This document shows positions 44,811 through 52,300 of a DNA stretch of 64,000 nucleotides, piece after piece. The notes under the pieces are model-generated. The model was not told the origin of the DNA and did no database searches. It worked only from the letters and a program-made list of their open reading frames with translations. The position numbers and the translations under genes are program-made. Where the stretch lies: assembly GCF_001593385.1 (NCBI RefSeq), contig NZ_LUVZ01000034.1, positions 248,001 through 312,000 of the forward strand, in the 5' to 3' direction. Source of the stretch: Chryseobacterium cucumeris. GTDB taxonomy: Bacteria > Bacteroidota > Bacteroidia > Flavobacteriales > Weeksellaceae. How positions within the stretch are numbered: position 1 is the first letter of the stretch; every line of letters starts with the position of its first letter.

Positions 44811-46022
44811 ATGAATATGTTGAGAGAAGCATCTGAGCAAAGAATCAGATTAATTACCATTATGGCTTTCGTGTCTATCCCGCTTTCCGGGTTTGTCACT
44901 GATATTTATTTACCATCGTTCCCTTCTATGGCCAAAGAAATGATGGTTTCGGAAAAAGATATTCAAATTACCCTGACTTCATATCTGTTGAGCTACGGAA
45001 TTTCCCAATTGTTTGTAGGAGGAATTCTTGATAGCATTGGTCGTTACCGTCCCAAATTAATAGCATTATTCCTGTTGATTCTGACCAGTATTTTAATTAC
45101 GATGACAAACAGTATTTTACTGATCTGTCTGCTTCGTATTCTTCAGGGAGCTGCGGTTTCAGTACTTGTTGTGGCAACGCGTGCTATTTTTGTGGATATT
45201 TACGATGCGGAAAAGGTAAAACATTATTTGAGTTATTTTACTATTGTCTGGTCTTGTGGTCCTATTCTGGCGCCTTTCCTTGGTGGATATCTTGAGAAAA
45301 TCTTTAACTGGCATGCTAATTTCTATTTTCTGGCAGCTTATGCCGGATTTTTGTTTCTTTTTGAGTGGTTTTTTAGCGGAGAGAGCCTTCCCCAAAAAAA
45401 GAAGCTGGATCTTTCAGAGAATATAAGTCTTTACAAAATGATGCTTAAGAACAGAATTTTCATGCTGGGTATTTTCATTTTGGGGCTCAGCTACTCTATC
45501 GTAATGTTATTTAATATTACCGGACCATTTATTATTGAAAACACTTTTCATTTTACACCGGTAGTCATTGGATACTGTACGTTAATCTTAGGATTTTCGT
45601 GGATGATTGGAGGTTTTATAGGAAAACGCAGGCTGACTCTTGATTTTAAACCAAGAATATTGCAACCTATCCTTCTTCAGCTGATTCTGATTGCAGGGTT
45701 GATCACTACCAGCTATTTTGCAGAAAGCCTTTTTATTATGATTCCATTTGCCTTTTTTATTCATATATGTTCCGGAATTTTATTTACCTCCTTTTTTACG
45801 ACAAGTATGCTTTACTTTCCGAAAAATGCAGGTACTGCCGGTGGATTGATGGGCGGATTGGTATATGTGATCACTTCTGTAACAAGTTTTATCATCTCGG
45901 TAAGCGGAACTGTAACGGATCAAAAAGGGCTTTCATGGCGTTATCTGATTATTGCATGTTTCCTCTTGGGGATCATTCTTATTATGCACCAGGCCGTTAA
46001 AAAAGAAAAAGCAGAGAACTAG
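44811..46022 (+). CDS. MFS drug transporter of the Bcr/CflA family
   Basis: 403 aa with 12 predicted transmembrane helices. First helix and loop GFVTDIYLPSFPSMAKEM is the Bcr/CflA/DHA1 signature; motif A-like GILDSIGRYRPKL in loop 2-3; RILQGAAVSVLVVATRAIF (helix 4, motif with the conserved Arg). Proton-driven efflux of drugs or metabolites is the family role; the substrate is not readable. The terminator overlaps its stop codon. Confidence 0.9.
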   Translation: MNMLREASEQRIRLITIMAFVSIPLSGFVTDIYLPSFPSMAKEMMVSEKDIQITLTSYLLSYGISQLFVGGILDSIGRYRPKLIALFLLILTSILITMTNSILLICLLRILQGAAVSVLVVATRAIFVDIYDAEKVKHYLSYFTIVWSCGPILAPFLGGYLEKIFNWHANFYFLAAYAGFLFLFEWFFSGESLPQKKKLDLSENISLYKMMLKNRIFMLGIFILGLSYSIVMLFNITGPFIIENTFHFTPVVIGYCTLILGFSWMIGGFIGKRRLTLDFKPRILQPILLQLILIAGLITTSYFAESLFIMIPFAFFIHICSGILFTSFFTTSMLYFPKNAGTAGGLMGGLVYVITSVTSFIISVSGTVTDQKGLSWRYLIIACFLLGIILIMHQAVKKEKAEN

Positions 46023-46028
46023 TCTCTG
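46012..46028 (+). terminator. Terminator overlapping the MFS stop codon
   Basis: CAGAGA / TCTCTG stem whose 5-nt loop ACTAG contains the stop codon TAG, followed by a run of seven T. Confidence 0.7.
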
Positions 46029-46033
46029 TTTTT

Positions 46034-46190
46034 TTATATCTGTTGTATACTTTCAAGGTATTTTTTCAAAATAATCGCATGACAATGCTCATCGTCTTTA
46101 GCAGCATATAGCAAGGTAATTTTTTCCATGTTGTTTTAGGAAATCATTCTCAAGATTACTTTCATGAAGTCTTAATCCTGTTGACGGAGT
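46034..46190 (-). pseudogene. Relic of a DUF488 family gene
   Basis: On the minus strand, 46129-46034 reads MEKITLLYAAKDDEHCHAII and LKKYLESIQQI, the typical C-terminus of DUF488 (YeaO-like) proteins, which end in a LLYAAKDxEHNxA block. Just upstream, in another frame, TPSTGLRLHESNLENDFL (about 46190-46135) recalls the APSxxLR motif of the same family. The frames are joined by a shift and the N-terminal half is missing, so the gene is broken. Confidence 0.55.
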
Positions 46191-46288
46191 AAGATTTTTA
46201 AATTAACACCTTTTACTACATTTAAGAGTGCAAAACCTGTTCCTGTAGATTCACGTTTCCTTTGTTTACAATGTAATATTTCATAATT

Positions 46289-46325
46289 AATTAGTTTCAA
46301 TTAAAACTAATTTTTCGTATATTTG
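46289..46325 (+). promoter_or_regulatory. Palindromic operator and -7 box before the MarR gene
   Basis: AATTAGTTT (46289-46297) and AAACTAATT (46304-46312) form a 9-bp perfect palindrome with 6-bp centre; the consensus -7 TATATTTG follows at 46318-46325. The palindrome covers the place of the -33 box, as expected for a MarR autorepressor site. Confidence 0.6.
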
Positions 46326-46390
46326 TTATAATAAGTCATGCTAAAAACCCTTTGGAAAGGCGCTTTAGCCTCCTATATCATTATAAAAGG

Positions 46391-46867
46391 ATGTCCGTAA
46401 AACAGAATAACATATCAGAACTTGCTTTGGAACTTGGCCTTGCCATGAGTGAAATGAAAAGCCGTCTTCGACAGAAAATTCAGACCATTATTAATGAATA
46501 TGATTCGGATTTGTCTTTTGAACTGATTGAAATCCTCGGCTTGCTATCAAGAAATTGTGGTATCAACCAGCAGGAAATAGGAAATAAAGTAAGCAAAGAC
46601 AAGTCAAGTATTACTTATCTTATCAATAGTCTTGTTAAACGAAATCTTGTTGAACGGATAGCTGATAGAAATGACCGCAGAAATAAACAGATCTTTTTAA
46701 CTCCAAAAGGTAAACAGATTGTAGAAACTGTTTATCCCTGGGCATTGGATCTTTATAAAAAGGCAGCTGATGACATTCAGGAAGAAGAAATCATCAAAGC
46801 TCTGCTTTTGGTAAAAAAAATGACCGCAAACCTGGAAGAATCAGGACCAAAACATCATACAATATGA
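46391..46867 (+). CDS. MarR-family transcriptional regulator
   Basis: 158 aa from ATG 46391 (MSVKQNNISELALELGLAMS). Winged-helix core: LLSRNCGINQQEIGNKVSKD, SSITYLINSLVKRNLVER, wing IADRNDRRNKQIFLTPKG. The frame extends upstream to a TTG at 46352, but those 13 residues do not look like MarR. Stop overlaps the start of the Usp gene by ATGA. Probably autoregulates through the palindrome at 46289-46312. Confidence 0.88.
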   Translation: MSVKQNNISELALELGLAMSEMKSRLRQKIQTIINEYDSDLSFELIEILGLLSRNCGINQQEIGNKVSKDKSSITYLINSLVKRNLVERIADRNDRRNKQIFLTPKGKQIVETVYPWALDLYKKAADDIQEEEIIKALLLVKKMTANLEESGPKHHTI

Positions 46868-47706
46868 GAACAATCCTTGTACCTGTTGATTTTACATCAA
46901 CTACGGAAAATGCAGTAAGAATTGCAGCAGATTGGGCAAAAGCCTACGAATATCAAAATATTATCCTGCTCAAAACCGCAGGAGAATCTGAATTTGATTA
47001 TCTGCATATCGCAGAAGGGCATTCATTTGTGAATGAAGAAAGTGTGAATAATCTCTTGCAAAGGACAGAATTGCTATTCGCTCAGCTGATGAAAATTGTC
47101 GCTGAAAAATCACCAGAAATAAAGGTTTCCAAGGTATTGAGTGACTGGACATTAACCAGAAGTATTAATGAGCTTTTAAAAAATGAGCCGTCTGTAGAAC
47201 TGATTATTCTGGGAAGTGATGATCAGACTTCTACAACTGAGAGTTTTGTTTCGGAGCATATTATTAGTATTGCCAGAACAAGCCCTGTAAAAACACTAAT
47301 TGTACCGCACAGCTATCATTATACTACTGTTAAGAATATATTTATTCCTTGTGATATCAAGGGTATTAAAAGATTGGAAAGACTGTTTCATCACAAATCT
47401 GTTATTCACAAACAAGATGTTCGTCTTTCATTTTTAAATATCAATAGCCGCGAAAAAGAGGACGAAAGCCAGAAAAAGGAACTGGAAGATTATATCCGCG
47501 AACATTTAACAGAGATTCCAAGCAGCATTCATTATTCTCATGATGAAAATATTATCAAGGGTATCCTGAACTTTGCAGCATCCGATAAAGCAGACCTTAT
47601 TATAGCACTGCCCGGTAAACACAGCTTTTTGTACTATCTGGCAAGCAGAAGTATTTCCGAGGGAATTTACCAGAATACCCATCAGCCTGTTTTAATTTTA
47701 AAATAA
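46864..47706 (+). CDS. Universal stress protein, two Usp domains
   Basis: 280 aa. First Usp domain starts MRTILVPVDFTSTTENAVRI and ends VSEHIISIARTSPVKTLIVP; second (about 155-280) is more divergent (NIFIPCDIKGIKRLERLFH, ... GIYQNTHQPVLILK). Two-domain Usps are common in Bacteroidetes. Translationally coupled to the MarR gene. The ATP-binding GxxGxxG loop is not clear in either half (LGSDDQTSTTESF in the first), so nucleotide binding may be lost. Confidence 0.85.
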   Translation: MRTILVPVDFTSTTENAVRIAADWAKAYEYQNIILLKTAGESEFDYLHIAEGHSFVNEESVNNLLQRTELLFAQLMKIVAEKSPEIKVSKVLSDWTLTRSINELLKNEPSVELIILGSDDQTSTTESFVSEHIISIARTSPVKTLIVPHSYHYTTVKNIFIPCDIKGIKRLERLFHHKSVIHKQDVRLSFLNINSREKEDESQKKELEDYIREHLTEIPSSIHYSHDENIIKGILNFAASDKADLIIALPGKHSFLYYLASRSISEGIYQNTHQPVLILK

Positions 47707-47735
47707 TAATCTAACGGAAAGTGAATAACGGAAAG

Positions 47736-48332
47736 CTAATAATAAATTTTAGTACTTTCAATTTTAACCATTTTCTGCTCTTCCATTTTCTTGACATACC
47801 GGATCACCGTCTCCACCCGAAGACCGGTTAAGGTTGCGATTTGCTGTCTGGTATAGGGAACCAGAAATGAATAAGGTTCTTGAAATCCGAAATATTTTTT
47901 AATATGATCAAACAGCTTCATCAGCTTTACGATAGGATCTGAAATGGCCAGAAAACTGGAAATCATAAACCTGAAATGCATTCTGTCAGCCATATATTTA
48001 TTAATCTCAAGTATTAATTCGGGCTTTTCCAGCAGTATTTCAAGAACTTTGGTTTTGGAAATTTTAATAATTTCACAATAGGTCACAGCAATGGCATTAA
48101 TGGCATAATGATGATCAGTAAATAAATAGCTTTCACCAATGCAATGCCCGTCAAAGGGGAACCCATGAACAAATTCTTTTCCGTCTTCCAAAAACGTATT
48201 CAGTTTCACGGTGCCTTGTCTGATCTGGAAATAATATTTCGCTGCAGTACCTTCCTGAAAAACAGCATCTCCTGCTTCATAATTTTCCAGAGTGGCTTCG
48301 TGAGAAAATAATAAATCTTCGCTTATGACCAT
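47736..48332 (-). CDS. Crp/Fnr-family regulator
   Basis: About 198 aa from ATG 48332 (MVISEDLLFSHEATLENYEA). Cyclic-nucleotide-binding-type barrel (GDAVFQEGTAAKYYFQIRQG, VHGFPFDGHCIGESYLF) and a C-terminal winged helix (YTRQQIATLTGLRVETVIRY). The longer frame to 48404 adds an unrelated hydrophobic stretch. No Fnr-type cysteine cluster, so not an iron-sulfur oxygen sensor. Convergent with the Usp gene. Confidence 0.85.
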   Translation of the reverse strand: MVISEDLLFSHEATLENYEAGDAVFQEGTAAKYYFQIRQGTVKLNTFLEDGKEFVHGFPFDGHCIGESYLFTDHHYAINAIAVTYCEIIKISKTKVLEILLEKPELILEINKYMADRMHFRFMISSFLAISDPIVKLMKLFDHIKKYFGFQEPYSFLVPYTRQQIATLTGLRVETVIRYVKKMEEQKMVKIESTKIYY

Positions 48333-48442
48333 CTTGTTACTAATTTGAGCAAAAATACTTAAAGTGCAAGCAATGCTACAACTTATCAAATACCACAAAA
48401 ACACAGTATTTCTAATTTCAACACCACTCTTCTACCCACTTA

Positions 48443-48814
48443 TCAGGCTGTAATTTTCTTTTTATGTTTTGCGCCCCAATCTGCCAGTGCTGCAATCACA
48501 TCTTTCAATGACTCGCTGTATTCCGTGGGAACATATTCTACCAACACCGGCTTCTGGTCTGTGATAACGGTTCTTTCAACCAAATGATTAACCTCCAGTT
48601 TTTTCAATTCACTGGATAATACTCTTGCTGAAATGCCACTGATGGTTCTTTGGAGTTCATTGAAGCGTGTATGACCACCCAGAATAGCAATCATCACCCG
48701 GATGGTCCATCTGCCTCCGAGAACATACAAAGCATCCTCTGTAGCAGACAGATGATTACTGCATTGCGGCCTTGAATACACTATTTTTTCTTCTTCCATT
48801 GTTTCTATTTTCAC
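48443..48814 (-). CDS. HxlR-family (YodB-like) redox regulator
   Basis: 118-123 aa (starts at 48814 or 48799). Winged helix: ALYVLGGRWTIRVMIAILGG, TRFNELQRTISGISARVLSS, wing VITDQKPVLVEYVPTEYS. One conserved N-terminal cysteine is present (SRPQCSNHL), the position of the redox-active Cys6 of B. subtilis YodB. YodB represses an azoreductase gene, and here an azoreductase gene is divergent 102 bp away, so a quinone- or diamide-responsive repressor is likely (inference from family and context). Confidence 0.88.
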   Translation of the reverse strand: MKIETMEEEKIVYSRPQCSNHLSATEDALYVLGGRWTIRVMIAILGGHTRFNELQRTISGISARVLSSELKKLEVNHLVERTVITDQKPVLVEYVPTEYSESLKDVIAALADWGAKHKKKITA

Positions 48815-48817
48815 TGG

Positions 48818-48889
48818 TTACTAACCTAAATGTTATTACTAACCTTTTGGTAACTACTATCTTTTTATTAGTAAATATAGATAATTTTG
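48818..48889 (+). promoter_or_regulatory. Divergent promoter region with repeated TTACTAA sites
   Basis: TTACTAACCT occurs at 48818-48827 and 48836-48845 (18-bp period) and the inverted TTAGTAA at 48868-48874; the -7 box TAATTTTG for the azoreductase gene is at 48882-48889. TACT...AGTA half-sites are known for HxlR/YodB regulators, so this is the probable operator of the divergent HxlR gene. Confidence 0.5.
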
Positions 48890-48916
48890 AAACATCAATT
48901 TTAAAAAAAATAAAAA

Positions 48917-49519
48917 ATGAAACGAGTACTTCATATTACTTCAAGCCCAAGAAGCGAGTCATCCATCAGTAAAAAGCTGGGAAATGCTGTTGTAGAAAAA
49001 ATTACGGACAAATATCCTGACCGTGTTTTAAAGAAACGTGATTTAGCCAATCCTCTTTTTCCTCATTTAGAAGAAACGCATATCAATGCATTTTTCACTC
49101 CAGCTGAAAACCGTACTTCTGAGCAGTTGGAAACAGTAAAACTTTCGGATACCGTCATTGATGAATTGCTTGAGGCTGATATTATCATTATTGAAGCTCC
49201 TCTATACAACTTCAGTATTACTTCAACATTGAAATCATGGCTCGATCATATCGCCAGAGCAGGAAAAACATTCAGCTATAGTGAAAATGGTCCTGAAGGT
49301 CTTGTAAAAAATAAGAAAGTATATCTTGCTTTTTCAAGTGGCGGAGTATATTCTGAAGGGGAAAGACAGGCCTATGATTTTGTAGTGCCTTACTTAGAAA
49401 AAACTCTTGGGTTTATGGGAATGACAGATATTTCTGTTGTCCGTGCAGAAGGGCTTTCTGTTCCGGTTATTCAGGATACGGCTTTGCAGAAAGGCATTGA
49501 AAGTATTATTGTAGAGTAA
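48917..49519 (+). CDS. azoR: FMN-dependent NADH:quinone oxidoreductase/azoreductase
   Basis: 200 aa flavodoxin-like enzyme that reduces quinones and azo compounds with NADH. FMN-phosphate loop ITSSPRSESSISKKLGNA, PLYNFSITSTLKSWLDHIAR (20) for the flavin edge, AFSSGGVYSEG. Divergent from the HxlR regulator. Length and motifs are standard for AzoR. Terminator follows immediately. Confidence 0.92.
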   Translation: MKRVLHITSSPRSESSISKKLGNAVVEKITDKYPDRVLKKRDLANPLFPHLEETHINAFFTPAENRTSEQLETVKLSDTVIDELLEADIIIIEAPLYNFSITSTLKSWLDHIARAGKTFSYSENGPEGLVKNKKVYLAFSSGGVYSEGERQAYDFVVPYLEKTLGFMGMTDISVVRAEGLSVPVIQDTALQKGIESIIVE

Positions 49520-49525
49520 AAATTA

Positions 49526-49553
49526 AAAATGCTGTTCCTCTGAACAGCATTTT
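49526..49553 (+). terminator. Terminator after the azoreductase gene
   Basis: A 12-bp stem AAAATGCTGTTC / GAACAGCATTTT with a CTCT loop and T tail, seven bases after the stop. Confidence 0.85.
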
Positions 49554-49676
49554 TTGTATTGGAATCTCGTGATCAATGCAAGCGATATTTACAGAATTAA
49601 AAGAATATTTTTCTCAACATATGTAAAGACTTTTCCGATTTTTTTCTCTCACTTTTACTTTATTAAATGAAAGATT

Positions 49677-50093
49677 ATGGAAAATAATAAACAACCGAAA
49701 CTGATTAATCCTACCGGGCTATTTAATCCCGGTCCTTATGGTTTTTCTCACAGTATTTCTGTGGAATATCCTTCCAGAATGTGTTTTATATCCGGACAGA
49801 GCGGCGGTGTAGGTGAAAATCATGTATTGGCAGCCGACTTCAAAACTCAGGTTCAGGATGCTTTAAAAAATTTACAGATCGTTTTACAGAGCCATTCAAT
49901 GAAATTTGAAAATGTTATTAAAATCACCTTGCTTATTGTAGACCACAATCATGAAAAACTTGAGATATGGGCAGAGGAAGCTAAAAAGACATGGAAGTCT
50001 TCATGGCTGCCAACCAGTACTCTTATTCCTGTAAGTCAGCTGGCTTTACCCGGAATGTTGTTTGAGATTGATGCCATTGCAGTGAAAAATTAG
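49677..50093 (+). CDS. RidA-family protein lacking the usual arginine
   Basis: 138 aa of the YjgF/Rid superfamily: NPTGLFNPGPYGFSHSISVE near the start (starting at LINPTG), ISGQSGG, TQVQDALKNLQIVLQSHSMK (20), and the end LALPGMLFEIDAIAV. Canonical RidA enamine/imine deaminases carry an Arg in a R-x-C-V-E-V segment; the corresponding place here reads TSTLIPVSQL without Arg, as in the Rid4-7 subgroups, which may lack deaminase activity. Its last four bases overlap the convergent M20 gene. Confidence 0.8.
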   Translation: MENNKQPKLINPTGLFNPGPYGFSHSISVEYPSRMCFISGQSGGVGENHVLAADFKTQVQDALKNLQIVLQSHSMKFENVIKITLLIVDHNHEKLEIWAEEAKKTWKSSWLPTSTLIPVSQLALPGMLFEIDAIAVKN

Positions 50094-51406
50094 TTTCTGG
50101 TAAGACGCTCAACGATTAAGGATGCAAAACTTTTAACTCCCGTTCTGATACTTTCTTCATCCACCTGAAAATTGGGAGAATGATTCATGGCGATCACGCC
50201 TTTTTCAAAATTGGAACCACCCAGGAAGAAATATACTCCTGGGATTTTTTCTTGAAAATAAGAAAAATCATCATTAAAAAACGGAACCTGACCATAATCC
50301 GGAGCAGCTGCATTTTTGCCATACAGATTCCGAAGTATTTCTGTTGATGAACGGGTCAGTTTTTCATCATTAACAACAGTTGGATTTCCCTGGACAAATG
50401 AAACGGAAAGAAGATGATCTTTATATCCGCTGCCTTGAATAATTTTTTCAACGGTAGGAATTATTTTGTCCAAATTAAAGGAATTCGTCTCATACAGGTA
50501 AGTTTCAAGAAAAGACTCGTTATTTTTGGAATAACTATTGAATTTTCCGTCTGTGAACAGATAATCTTTAAAAATGGTATCAGGATTTGTCAATCCTGTT
50601 TTAGGATCTACGATAGATTGTAATTCCCAGGGTTTGCCTCCGTTAGAAGTCCGGAATAATGAATTGCTGATCTTTTTTCCCAGGTCGTTGAGCTCGTCTT
50701 CTGATAATCCGTTTTTTAGCTGAATTCTTATTTTTTTCTGATAAGCAAACATTTCATTGGCCTTCACCATAATTTGCCCGACTGGTGTAGCAGTCACATG
50801 CAACCCGTAGATTTCATCAGGATTTATTCTGGAAAGTAATCCATTATGAAGCATTTCTTTTGCTCCTTTGAAAGTTTCCTCTTCGGGCTGGAATATAAAA
50901 TAGACGGTTCCTTTTAATGATTGCTTATTTTTTGCAAGAACCTCAGCAATTCCTAATCCAATCGCCATATGGATATCATGACCACAACCATGCTGAATTC
51001 CTTTTATTGTTGATTTGAAAGTTTCAGGATCGGGATAATCATTCGGAAGGGCATCCATATCGGATCTCCAGGCAATTTTTCTACCTTTTTTATCTCCTTT
51101 CAGAGTTCCTACAACACTATGTCCGTAAGTATCTGTTTGAACTTCCATTCCAAGATCCAGGAGATATTTTTTAATTTTTTCCTGAGTTTGATTCTCCTTC
51201 CCTGCCAACTCCGGGTTTTCATGAAAATCCCGTCTGATATTCACCAACTTATTGAATATCTTATCTGTTTCCTTTTGAATAGACTGATGAACTGTTTGTT
51301 CATTCAAATTTTTGAAAAGAATAGCTTCTTCTTTTTTGGTATTAAATCCTTGTGCGGGCAAAACAGAGGAAGCAAAGCATAATAAAGTTACGGTAATTTT
51401 TTTCAT
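50090..51406 (-). CDS. Exported M20-family amidohydrolase
   Basis: 438 aa. Signal peptide MKKITVTLLCFASSVLPAQG; M20D-type domain with HGCGHDIHMAIGLGIAEVL (metal ligands Cys, His), FQPEEETFKGAKEML (catalytic Glu pair), YGLHVTATPVGQI and the final MNHSPNFQVDEES. The family hydrolyses N-acyl or hippurate-like amide bonds. Export and a signal peptide are usual for the flavobacterial members. Convergent with the RidA-like gene by a 4-bp overlap. Confidence 0.9.
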   Translation of the reverse strand: MKKITVTLLCFASSVLPAQGFNTKKEEAILFKNLNEQTVHQSIQKETDKIFNKLVNIRRDFHENPELAGKENQTQEKIKKYLLDLGMEVQTDTYGHSVVGTLKGDKKGRKIAWRSDMDALPNDYPDPETFKSTIKGIQHGCGHDIHMAIGLGIAEVLAKNKQSLKGTVYFIFQPEEETFKGAKEMLHNGLLSRINPDEIYGLHVTATPVGQIMVKANEMFAYQKKIRIQLKNGLSEDELNDLGKKISNSLFRTSNGGKPWELQSIVDPKTGLTNPDTIFKDYLFTDGKFNSYSKNNESFLETYLYETNSFNLDKIIPTVEKIIQGSGYKDHLLSVSFVQGNPTVVNDEKLTRSSTEILRNLYGKNAAAPDYGQVPFFNDDFSYFQEKIPGVYFFLGGSNFEKGVIAMNHSPNFQVDEESIRTGVKSFASLIVERLTRN

Positions 51407-51853
51407 GGCCAGTGATAATTGGGTAAAAAGTTCAATTATACAGATTAGACATTTGCCGCTTCGCTTTCGTTACATTCTGATCATCAATTTATTATTGTTT
51501 TTTAGAATATTGACTTTACCAAGAGTGAAATCTAATTCTCTATTCAATACCACATTATTTAAAATAATTCTAAACTAGGTGAAAACAAAACCTCTTGAAA
51601 CAGCTTAATAGAAAGGATTTATTACAAAAAAGTAAATTTAAATAAACACAAATTACGTAGAAATACTGAATCTCATCTGCTGAGTTCTGATTAATTTCGG
51701 ATAAACAAAATTGATAACTATGGATCGCTTGAAATACATTCAATCATTTCTGAAAAAGAAGTGTTATCTGAAATATCCGGCAGCTGTAGATCAATCAGCT
51801 TGATAGCCTCCTGTAAAAGGAGTTGAAGATATTGAATCCAAATTTTTTACGAA
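51407..51853. other. 447-bp intergenic region before the dehydrogenase operon
   Basis: AT-rich. It holds a possible 27-codon leader frame (51720-51803, MDRLKYIQSFLKKKC...; then stop) and a short CTCCT / AGGAG hairpin (51808-51822) just before the operon. A -7-like TAATTTCG is at 51692-51699. No confident promoter and no RNA family recognised. Confidence 0.35.
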
Positions 51854-52300
51854 ATGAATATTATTAACAAAATTCTCAACGTCGACGATTATTATTTCGA
51901 CGTGTTTATGTCTATCTCGGAAGCACTTGCCGGATTTACGGTAAACGAACTACAATCAACAGGGCTTGCAGAAACGTATTACACTTATGTTTTAAAAAGC
52001 CTGGAAGCAGCAACTTTCGTAGAATTCCTTACCGTTTCTAAAAATATCCTTGAAAGTTCCTCCGGTGAAGAGGAATTAAAAAAGGCCATTCAATCTGAAA
52101 TTATCAGCAACCCGGGAATGAATGACATTGCCGGAAAAGTAATCACTATGTGGTATCTGGGAACCTGGGAAGGAGCCTATATCAATGATCTCTCTTATAA
52201 GGAAGGGCTTGTATGGAATCTGATGCACTCCCATCCTCCGGGAGCCAAGCAGCCGGGATATAAATCATGGAATATTAAACCTGTAAACAGCAACTCATGA
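51854..52300 (+). CDS. Small subunit of an FAD sugar/alcohol dehydrogenase type complex
   Basis: 148 aa. The pattern (ALAGFTVNELQSTGLAETYY, then TMWYLGTWEGAYINDLSYKE (20), GLVWNLMHSHPPGAKQPGY) matches the small-subunit family of membrane-bound FAD-dependent sorbitol/glucose-type dehydrogenases. These subunits act as chaperones for the flavin subunit. Canonical members carry a Tat signal; here none is visible (MNIINKILNVDDYYFDVFM), so the complex may stay in the cytoplasm. ATGA overlap with the flavin-subunit gene supports translational coupling. Confidence 0.78.
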   Translation: MNIINKILNVDDYYFDVFMSISEALAGFTVNELQSTGLAETYYTYVLKSLEAATFVEFLTVSKNILESSSGEEELKKAIQSEIISNPGMNDIAGKVITMWYLGTWEGAYINDLSYKEGLVWNLMHSHPPGAKQPGYKSWNIKPVNSNS

